Positions 7,448 through 12,456 of a stretch of DNA of 12,456 nt are shown piece after piece (position 1 is the stretch's first letter; every line of letters begins with the position of its first letter). The stretch is taken from positions 1 through 12,456 of the forward strand of contig JBOIEQ010000124.1 in NCBI GenBank assembly GCA_050741255.1. Direction: 5' to 3'. Made by a program: the position numbers and the translations under genes. The stretch is from CAZXNF01 sp050741255. GTDB lineage: Bacteria > Pseudomonadota > Gammaproteobacteria > Burkholderiales > SG8-41. The notes below the pieces were generated by a model. It was not told the origin of the DNA. It saw only the letters and a list, made by a program, of their open reading frames with translations, and did not search any database.

Positions 7448-8358
7448 GCGCACCCCTTCCCGCTGAAGCCGCAGTCATCCCGCCCGTGGAAACGCCGTGG
7501 CGGCGCTTCCGCATCGACTTCCTGGCGAGCCGGCTCGCGGTGCTGGGCCTCGTGCTGTTCACGCTGGTACTGGTGGTGGCGGTGTTCGCGCCGTGGGTGT
7601 CGCCGCAGAATCCGTACGACCTCTCCAAGCTCGACATCATGGACTCCAAGCTGCCGCCCGGCTCTACCGATGCGGACGGCAGGACGTTCCTGCTCGGCAC
7701 CGACGACCAGGGCCGCGACATGCTGTCGGCGATCTTCTACGGCCTGCGCATCAGCCTGGGGGTGGGCGTGTTGTCGACCGTGCTGGCGCTCGCCATCGGC
7801 CTCTCCCTCGGTCTCGCGGCGGCCTTCTTCGGCGGGCGGACGGACAGCGTGATCATGCGCATCGTGGACCTGCAACTCTCCTTCCCGTCGATCCTGATCG
7901 CGCTGATCCTGCTGGCGTCGCTCGGGCAGGGCGTGGACAAGATCGTGATCGCGCTGGTGGCCGTGCAGTGGGCGTATTACGCAAGGACCGTACGCGGTAG
8001 TGCCTTGGTGGAGCGGCGCAAGGAATACATCGAGGCCGCGCAATGCCTGCAGCTGTCCACGCCGCGCATCCTGTTCCGCCACCTGCTGCCCAACTGCCTG
8101 CCGCCGCTGATTGTGGTCGCGACCGTGCAGGTCGCGCATGCCATCGCGCTGGAAGCGACACTGTCCTTCCTTGGACTCGGCATGCCGATCACGTCGCCGT
8201 CGCTGGGTCTGCTGATTTCCAACGGCTTCGCCCACCTGCTGTCGGGCAAGTACTGGATCAGCTTCTTCCCCGGTGTCGCGCTGCTCGTCACCATCGTCAG
8301 CATCAACCTGGTCGGTGACCAGTTGCGCGACGTGCTGAACCCGAGGCTGCAGAAATGA
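7444..8358 (+). CDS. ABC importer inner-membrane permease (DppC/OppC type)
   Basis: This 304-residue protein is the second channel subunit. Its start codon overlaps the stop of the first permease (ATGA at 7444-7447). The family hallmarks are an N-terminal membrane segment at about 31-51, a periplasmic loop ending in LLGTDDQGRDMLS (83-95), further hydrophobic segments at about 102-130, 145-161, 166-180, 219-240 and 275-291, and an EAA loop from EYIEAAQCLQL (194) to RHLLPN. The glycine usually found four residues after EAA is replaced by Q203; this may be a subfamily trait rather than a defect, because the rest of the loop is intact. A repeat element begins 11 bp after the stop. Confidence 0.93.
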   Translation: MSAPLPAEAAVIPPVETPWRRFRIDFLASRLAVLGLVLFTLVLVVAVFAPWVSPQNPYDLSKLDIMDSKLPPGSTDADGRTFLLGTDDQGRDMLSAIFYGLRISLGVGVLSTVLALAIGLSLGLAAAFFGGRTDSVIMRIVDLQLSFPSILIALILLASLGQGVDKIVIALVAVQWAYYARTVRGSALVERRKEYIEAAQCLQLSTPRILFRHLLPNCLPPLIVVATVQVAHAIALEATLSFLGLGMPITSPSLGLLISNGFAHLLSGKYWISFFPGVALLVTIVSINLVGDQLRDVLNPRLQK

Positions 8359-8369
8359 AAAACTCATCC

Positions 8370-8489
8370 TTTGCCGCCAAGGCGCCAAGGACGCCAAGAA
8401 AAGCTGAAAGGTTTGAGGTGTTCTTTTCAGCTCTGTTTTTATTCCCTTTGGATCTTCCTTGGCGTCCTTGGCGTCTTGGCGGCGAAATC
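8370..8489. repeat. Long-arm inverted-repeat intergenic element, copy A
   Basis: The arms at 8373-8398 and 8458-8483 are reverse complements over 26 bases with one mismatch that would be a G-U pair in RNA. Each arm is built from repeated CTTGGCGTC-like units of about 9 bp. The two outer ends differ: the left reads TTTGCCGCC and the right reads GGCGGCGAAATC. Copy B near 10.5 kb carries the same two end types in the opposite order, so the two elements are inverted relative to each other, while their interiors are unrelated. The element fills the permease-ATPase gap almost completely. Clear target-site duplications are not seen. It could be a non-autonomous mobile element or a REP-like sequence. 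Confidence 0.85.
8402..8440 (+). terminator. Terminator-like hairpin inside repeat element A
   Basis: Bases 8402-8411 pair with 8423-8432 (AGCTGAAA against TTTCAGCT, plus a G-U and a G-C pair) around an 11-base loop. The bases CTG and then five T's follow. The stem is AT-rich and the T run is offset, so termination would be weak. It lies inside an operon and inside a larger inverted repeat, so the large stem could compete with it. It may reduce transcription of the ATPase genes relative to the binding proteins, or it may have no effect. Confidence 0.25.
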
Positions 8490-8500
8490 TGCTTTTCAGT

Positions 8501-9481
8501 ATGACGCTCCTTTCCGTCGAAAACCTCAAGACCCACTTCCACACCCGCGCCGGCGTGGTGAAGGCGGTGGACGATGTCAGCTTCACGCTCGAGCCGGGCG
8601 AAGTGCTGGGCCTCGTTGGCGAATCGGGCTCCGGCAAGAGTGTCACCGGCTTTTCGCTGCTGGGGCTCGTGGATCCGCCGGGCCGCATCACCGGCGGCCG
8701 CATCCTGTTCGAAGGCCGCGACCTGGTCGGCCTGCCGGAAACAGCGTTGCGCGAGATCCGGGGCCGCCACATCGCCATGGTGTTCCAGGACCCGATGATG
8801 ACGCTGAACCCCGTGCTGCGGGTGGACACGCAGATGATCGAGGCGGTGCTCGCGCACGACCCGGTCTCCACGAGCGCGGCGCGCGACCGCTCGCGCGCCG
8901 CGCTCGCGCAGGTCGGCATCCCCTCACCCGACGAGCGCCTCCTCAACTACCCGCACCAGCTCTCGGGCGGCATGCGCCAGCGGGTCGCCATCGCGATCGC
9001 GCTCCTGCACAAGCCCAAGCTGATGATCGCGGACGAGCCCACCACCGCGCTCGACGTCACCATCCAGGCGCAGATCCTGTTCGAGATGCAGAACCTCGCC
9101 CGCGACAGCGGCACCGCGCTGATCTGGATCACGCACGACCTCGCCGTGGTGGCGGGCCTCGCCGACCGCGTATGCGTGATGTACGCGGGGCGCATCGTCG
9201 AGTCCGGCCCGGTAGACGCCGTGCTGGATGCGCCCTTGCATCCCTACACCGCCGGCCTCATCGGCTCCGTGCCGGGCCGCAACCGGCGCGGCGCGCCGCT
9301 CGCGCAGATTCCCGGCATGACGCCCTCGCTGCTGGCGATGCCGCCGGGCTGCGCATTTGCCCCGCGCTGCCGGTACGCAGACGCCGCCTGCAACCAGGTG
9401 CCCGCCGAAACCATCGCTGGCGCGCGGCGCGTCCGCTGTTTTCACCCGCTGGCGGCCGCTGCCGCCGTCAACACCGTCTGA
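8501..9481 (+). CDS. ABC importer ATP-binding protein (DppD/OppD type)
   Basis: This 326-residue cytoplasmic ATPase powers the importer as one half of the nucleotide-binding pair. Motifs in order are Walker A GESGSGKS (40-47), Q-loop VFQDP (94-98), signature LSGGMRQR (154-161), Walker B LMIADEP (174-180), D-loop ALD (183-185) and H-loop THD (211-213). The C-terminal extension of the peptide-importer ATPases carries four cysteines, C284, C290, C297 and C313, in the spacing associated with an iron-sulphur cluster in this family. The ATG at 8501 gives MTLLSVENLKTHF, the normal family start; 14 extra codons upstream would be translated from the repeat element and are rejected. No Shine-Dalgarno is visible because the element ends 11 bp upstream. 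Confidence 0.93.
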   Translation: MTLLSVENLKTHFHTRAGVVKAVDDVSFTLEPGEVLGLVGESGSGKSVTGFSLLGLVDPPGRITGGRILFEGRDLVGLPETALREIRGRHIAMVFQDPMMTLNPVLRVDTQMIEAVLAHDPVSTSAARDRSRAALAQVGIPSPDERLLNYPHQLSGGMRQRVAIAIALLHKPKLMIADEPTTALDVTIQAQILFEMQNLARDSGTALIWITHDLAVVAGLADRVCVMYAGRIVESGPVDAVLDAPLHPYTAGLIGSVPGRNRRGAPLAQIPGMTPSLLAMPPGCAFAPRCRYADAACNQVPAETIAGARRVRCFHPLAAAAAVNTV

Positions 9482-9487
9482 AAGGAG
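9481..9487 (+). promoter_or_regulatory. Strong ribosome-binding site AAAGGAG overlapping a stop codon
   Basis: AAAGGAG begins on the last base of the upstream ATPase stop (TGA, 9479-9481) and lies seven bases before the ATG at 9495. It fixes the start of the TAXI gene. It is the best ribosome-binding site in the cluster, which suggests efficient coupled translation of this binding protein relative to the ATPases. Confidence 0.65.
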
Positions 9488-9494
9488 CTTCCCC

Positions 9495-10481
9495 ATGCCC
9501 CGCCAGCCCCGCCCCTGCGCCGTCCTGTCCGCGGCCGTCCTCGTTACCGCCACCCTGCTCGGGGCCTGCGGCGGCACACCCAAGATGCCCGAAGATCCGA
9601 TCACGCTCGGCACCGGCGCGCAGGGGGGCGCGTTCTACGATTACGGCCCGGGCATCGCCACTATCGTCACCGGTGTGACCGGCCTGCCCATCGTGATCCG
9701 CATCACCGCCGGCTCGGTCGAAAACGTGCAGCGCGTGAACGCCGGCACCATGGAGACCGCGCTGGCGAACATGGGCCCCGCCTTCGAAGGCTGGACGGCC
9801 AGCGAGAAATGGACCGGGGGCCAGCAATTGCGCGACATGCGCGCGCTGCTGCCGATGTACGAAACGCCTTTCCATGTGGCGGCGCTGCAATCGACCGGCA
9901 TCACGTCCATGAAGCAGCTCGACAAGAAGCGCGTGGGCGTCGGGCCCAAGGACGGCCCGGCGGAACTGATCTTCCGCGGCTTCGCCGAGCAGCTCGGCAT
10001 CACGCCGGTCATCGTCAACGGCTCGCCGACCGAGATGGGCAAGCTCGCGCTCGACGGCAAGATCGACGCCTTCTGGTACGGCTCCGGCCTGCCGCTGGAC
10101 CCCATGGCGCAGATGGCGAAGGCCCGGCCGACGGTGATCTTCGGCTTCACCGCGGATGAAAGCGCGGTGATTCGCAAGCGTTTCCCCTACCTCGCGCCGA
10201 ACGTGATCCCCGCCAACACCTACCCGGGACAGACCGCGCCGGTGAACACCGTGGCAGTGTGGAACTTCATCATCGCGCACAAGAGCGTACCGGATGCCAC
10301 CGCCTATTGGTTCGTCAAGGCCGTGCTCGACAACCCGGAGAAAGTCGCGAAGGCACACCCCGCGGCGAACGCCACGGTGACGAAGAACGCCACCGCCAAC
10401 ACCTTCATGACCTTCCATCCGGGGGCAGCGCGCTATTACCGCGAGGTCGGGGTGGCGCTGCCGGCGGCACTGGCACCCTGA
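9495..10481 (+). CDS. TAXI-family solute-binding lipoprotein
   Basis: This 328-residue binding protein resembles TAXI receptors, which normally serve TRAP transporters. The signal peptide ends in a lipobox, L22-G23-A24-C25, so the mature protein is probably a lipid-anchored receptor. Typical features are the opening ITLGTGAQGGAFYDYG (about 36-51), the segment AGSVENVQRVNAGTMETAL, and KLALDGKIDAFWYGSGLP further on. The start is fixed by AAAGGAG seven bases upstream. No TRAP membrane gene is in the window: the gene lies between the two ATPase genes of a peptide-class ABC importer, 13 bp after one and followed by repeat element B. It may serve the ABC complex, a TRAP permease elsewhere, or act as a sensor. 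The family is confident; its partner is unknown. Confidence 0.88.
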   Translation: MPRQPRPCAVLSAAVLVTATLLGACGGTPKMPEDPITLGTGAQGGAFYDYGPGIATIVTGVTGLPIVIRITAGSVENVQRVNAGTMETALANMGPAFEGWTASEKWTGGQQLRDMRALLPMYETPFHVAALQSTGITSMKQLDKKRVGVGPKDGPAELIFRGFAEQLGITPVIVNGSPTEMGKLALDGKIDAFWYGSGLPLDPMAQMAKARPTVIFGFTADESAVIRKRFPYLAPNVIPANTYPGQTAPVNTVAVWNFIIAHKSVPDATAYWFVKAVLDNPEKVAKAHPAANATVTKNATANTFMTFHPGAARYYREVGVALPAALAP

Positions 10482-10495
10482 ATCCAGGCAAAAAT

Positions 10496-10609
10496 GATTT
10501 CGCCGCCAAGACGCCAAGGACGCCAAGAAATGCAGCGAGGCATCGAAACGATTGATATCGATCCGATACTGAATGCCGTTCTTGGCGTCCTTGGCGTCTT
10601 GGCGGCAAA
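10496..10609. repeat. Long-arm inverted-repeat intergenic element, copy B
   Basis: The arms at 10502-10529 and 10579-10606 are perfect 28-bp reverse complements, enclosing 49 bp unrelated to the interior of copy A. The left outer end reads GATTTCGCCGCC and the right reads GGCGGCAAA, the reverse of the order in copy A. It begins 14 bp after the TAXI stop and ends 10-19 bp before the possible starts of the last ATPase. In RNA it would make a very stable stem of 28 GC-rich pairs, long enough in principle for RNase III cleavage. In-frame translations of such arms give artefactual peptides such as LGVLGVLAAK. Confidence 0.9.
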
Positions 10610-10628
10610 TATTTCCTGATTGAACGCC

Positions 10629-11633
10629 GTGACCGCTCTCCTCGAACTCCACGCGATCACCAAACGCTTCGTGCGCCCGCTCGACGCCGCTGCGAAGATC
10701 GCGCGGGCGCTCGGCGCGCGCGGCCGCCACGTGGAGGAGCAGGTGGTGCACGCGCTGGACGGCGTGACGCTCGACGTGAACGCGGCGGAAGTCGTGGGCC
10801 TCGTCGGCGAATCGGGCTGCGGCAAATCCACGCTCGGCCGCATCGCCGCCGGCATCCTCACGCCCACCGCCGGCGAGCGCCGCTGGCAGGGCCGCGGCTT
10901 CGCGGAGATGCCGGTCGCGCAACGGCGCACCGCCGAACTCAACATCCAGATGATTTTCCAGGATGCCGCTGCGTCGCTGAATCCCCGGCTCCGCGTGGGC
11001 GACGCGATCGCGGAAGCCCCGCTCGCGCATGGCCTCGTCACCTCCGCCGACGCGGACGCCTACGTCGATGCGCTGCTGCGGCGGGTAGGGCTCGACCCCG
11101 AACTCAAGCGCCGCTTCCCGCACCAGTTCTCCGGCGGCCAGCGCGCCCGCATCAACATCGCCCGCGCGCTTGCGGTGAAACCCGAATTCCTGGTCTGTGA
11201 CGAGGCGGTTGCCGCGCTGGACGTCTCGATTCAGGCGCAGGTGCTGAACCTCTTCATCCGGCTACGCGAGGAACTGAATCTCACCTACCTCTTCATCAGC
11301 CACGACCTCGGCGTCGTGGAGCACCTGTCCGACCGCGTGGTCATCATGTACCTCGGCCGCGTCGTCGAAAGCGCACCGACCGCCGAACTGTACGCGCGGC
11401 CCAACCACCCCTACACGCAGGCGCTGCTCGCGGAAGTGCCCACGCTGGACAAGCGCAAGCGCGCCTACACACCGGTGAAAGGCGAAATCCCCTCGCCGCT
11501 GCACCCGCCCGCCGGCTGCCACTTCCATCCGCGCTGCCCGCACGCGATGCCGCGCTGCCGGGAGGAGATCCCCGCGCTGCGGGAAATCGCCGCCGGGCAC
11601 CAGTCGGCGTGTCATCTCAACGACGCGGCCTGA
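10629..11633 (+). CDS. ABC importer ATP-binding protein (DppF/OppF type)
   Basis: This 334-residue protein is the second ATPase subunit of the importer. Motifs are Walker A GESGCGKS (60-67), Q-loop IFQD (109-112), signature FSGGQRAR (167-174), Walker B FLVCDE (187-192) and an H-loop SHD. The usual P-T-S after Walker B is A-V-A (DEAVAALD), and the signature begins with F, both tolerable variants. A 25-30 residue insert lies between the first strand and Walker A. Four C-terminal cysteines (C297, C303, C310, C328) match the possible iron-sulphur motif of the partner. A TGA at 10617 limits the start to TTG 10620 or GTG 10629; GTG is chosen because MTALLELHAITKRF resembles the partner's start. Neither has a visible ribosome-binding site. 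Confidence 0.92.
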   Translation: MTALLELHAITKRFVRPLDAAAKIARALGARGRHVEEQVVHALDGVTLDVNAAEVVGLVGESGCGKSTLGRIAAGILTPTAGERRWQGRGFAEMPVAQRRTAELNIQMIFQDAAASLNPRLRVGDAIAEAPLAHGLVTSADADAYVDALLRRVGLDPELKRRFPHQFSGGQRARINIARALAVKPEFLVCDEAVAALDVSIQAQVLNLFIRLREELNLTYLFISHDLGVVEHLSDRVVIMYLGRVVESAPTAELYARPNHPYTQALLAEVPTLDKRKRAYTPVKGEIPSPLHPPAGCHFHPRCPHAMPRCREEIPALREIAAGHQSACHLNDAA

Positions 11634-11670
11634 CCAAAAGAATTGTCCCGGCGCGGGTGTCTTCCCGTAG

Positions 11671-11793
11671 CCTGTTAACCGGCTTTTCGCGAAGCTGTTT
11701 TCTTTAAAGTTTCACGCCAGGATGATGATCATGAAAGCATTTTCAAACCACACGCCGAACCTGTTCAACGGACGGCACTTCCTGTTAACCGGC
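11671..11793. repeat. 13-bp direct repeat CCTGTTAACCGGC, two copies
   Basis: CCTGTTAACCGGC occurs at 11671-11683 and again at 11781-11793, 110 bp apart. Copy 1 overlaps the beginning of the candidate terminator. Copy 2 forms most of the loop of the attC-like hairpin. Each copy contains the palindrome GTTAAC. Direct repeats at a composition boundary may reflect an insertion, but the bases around the two copies otherwise differ. Confidence 0.6.
11680..11705 (+). terminator. Weak intrinsic terminator after the transporter cluster
   Basis: CGGCTTT (11680-11686) pairs with GAAGCTG (11691-11697) through a four-base TCGC loop; two of the seven pairs are G-U. The T-rich tract TTTTCTTT follows at 11698-11705. 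It lies 47 bp after the last ATPase stop and before the attC-like site, the expected position for the end of the operon. The short stem makes it only moderately convincing. Confidence 0.45.
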
Positions 11794-11820
11794 AAAAGTG
11801 CCGTATAAACCGAGTTAGGC
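11754..11820 (+). other. Integron attC-like recombination site
   Basis: The right end is GTTAGGC (11814-11820), a match to the integron core GTTRRRY. At the left end GCCGAAC (11754-11760) differs in one base from its reverse complement. Inside, ACGGCACTT (11771-11779) and AAGTGCCGT (11796-11804) are perfect complements around a 16-base loop. The total of 67 bp falls within the known attC size range, and a gene begins ten bases after the core, as in cassettes. Against the call, the left core does not strictly match RYYYAAC and the inner L boxes pair poorly. An alternative left core, GTTCAAC at 11763, matches the consensus but pairs less well with the right end. No integrase gene is in the window. 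Confidence 0.45.
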
Positions 11821-11829
11821 GTCAAGCCG

Positions 11830-12453
11830 ATGCTCCGCAGTCAAGTCTTCGAGGCGTCCGAACGTCTGCGCGACGAGCTTGAAATCGCGTTCTCAATGCC
11901 GCCTTTCGACGCCTCTGACCGAAAGCGTGTAAGCGTCCTCGCGTGCTCTCTGTCTCTTGAGCACGCCGACGCTGTTCGTCTGCTACTCGCGAACACGCTA
12001 GTACCGTCTGCACTTGTGGCGCATCGAGCGCAGTACGAGGCCGCCGTGCGCGCTGTTTGGGCCTTTTATGCGGCCTCGCCCACGCACATTGATAAACTCT
12101 CCGCTGACCTAACGCTCGATGCCGAGCAATCGGCTAAGAATCTTCCGACAACGCACGAGATGATGGTTGCCCTTGGGCCTAAGGCGCCGGCACCGGCATT
12201 TCAAGTCCTCAGCAACTTCAGGAGCAACTCTTGGGGCGCTCTAAACTCCTTTGCTCATGCCGGAATTCACCCATTGAAGCGTCACGAGCAAGGTTATCCA
12301 CCGGTGCTACTTGAGCAAGTACAGAGGAACGCAAACGCAGTTGCCCTCGTGGCTGCGATGCAGGCCGCAGTGTTAACGGGCAGTCAGCCCTTGGTTCATG
12401 AGATTGGCCAGTTCCAGAAGAAGTACCAAGATGTTCTTCCGCCGCTCCAATGA
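11830..12453 (+). CDS. Uncharacterised helical protein resembling the DUF6988 group, possible gene cassette
   Basis: This complete 207-residue protein has no signal peptide or membrane segment. It appears largely helical, with a conserved-looking core: LSLEHADAVRLLLAN (about 41-55), RAQYEAAVRAVWAFYA (66-81) and SFAHAGIHPLKRH (140-152). From memory these resemble uncharacterised proteins grouped as DUF6988; I could not confirm this and no function is known to me. The ATG lies ten bases after GTTAGGC, the spacing of integron cassette genes, and no Shine-Dalgarno is visible. Codon third positions use A and T (GTA, CTA, TCT, GCA, CTT) much more than in the transporter genes, indicating recent acquisition. 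The stop is three bases from the window edge, so a terminal attC would lie outside. Confidence 0.75.
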   Translation: MLRSQVFEASERLRDELEIAFSMPPFDASDRKRVSVLACSLSLEHADAVRLLLANTLVPSALVAHRAQYEAAVRAVWAFYAASPTHIDKLSADLTLDAEQSAKNLPTTHEMMVALGPKAPAPAFQVLSNFRSNSWGALNSFAHAGIHPLKRHEQGYPPVLLEQVQRNANAVALVAAMQAAVLTGSQPLVHEIGQFQKKYQDVLPPLQ

Positions 12454-12456
12454 CTC

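Noticed and set aside
8371..8500. Short coding frames through the repeat arms (peptides such as LGVLGVLAAK or PRRQGRQ)
   Set aside because: They result from the 9-bp repeat units, occur in both elements in different frames and lack ribosome-binding sites.
7342..8946. 534-codon minus-strand frame across permease 2, element A and the first ATPase
   Set aside because: It is antisense to conserved membrane and ATPase motifs and runs straight through a noncoding inverted-repeat element.
8370..10609. Composite transposon bounded by the two inverted-repeat elements
   Set aside because: The two elements are in inverted orientation, but they enclose an ordinary ATPase and a TAXI gene, no transposase is present, and no target-site duplication is visible.

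Overview
The window looks like chromosomal DNA of a GC-rich betaproteobacterium, probably Burkholderiales-like. The reasons are the strongly GC-rich codon third positions, a Bug/TctC-type periplasmic binding protein at the left edge, a TAXI-type binding protein, and a Dpp/Opp-type transporter of a kind common in that group. The taxonomic call is an inference from gene content and codon use; no rRNA or tRNA gene is present.

Layout. On the minus strand, at the left, an ArgE-like M20 deacetylase (138-1328) is followed 27 bp downstream by the first 36 codons of a Bug-family binding protein that runs off the edge. A 228-bp divergent intergenic region carrying a perfect 7-bp inverted repeat separates this pair from a long plus-strand cluster (1557-11633). 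The cluster encodes a peptide/nickel-class ABC importer: three tandem paralogous family-5 solute-binding proteins, two permeases overlapping by ATGA, a DppD/OppD-type ATPase, a TAXI-family lipoprotein binding protein, and a DppF/OppF-type ATPase. A weak intrinsic terminator follows.

Three intercistronic gaps of the cluster are filled with repeats. Two four-copy heptamer arrays lie between the third binding protein and the first permease. Two copies of a roughly 115-120 bp long-arm inverted-repeat element, in opposite orientation to each other, sit immediately upstream of the two ATPase start codons. The locus therefore has five binding proteins from three structural families and only one visible permease/ATPase set, with a TAXI protein placed between the two ATPase genes.

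At the right end, composition changes. A hairpin resembling an integron attC site ends in GTTAGGC, and ten bases later a complete 207-codon gene begins. Its codon use is visibly less GC-biased, and it encodes an uncharacterised helical protein resembling the DUF6988 group. This is consistent with a captured gene cassette, but no integrase or second attC is inside the window.

Functional picture (inference): the binding proteins capture peptides or acylated amino acids in the periplasm, the permease/ATPase complex imports them, and the cytosolic M20 enzyme removes an acyl group. The substrate cannot be read from the sequence.
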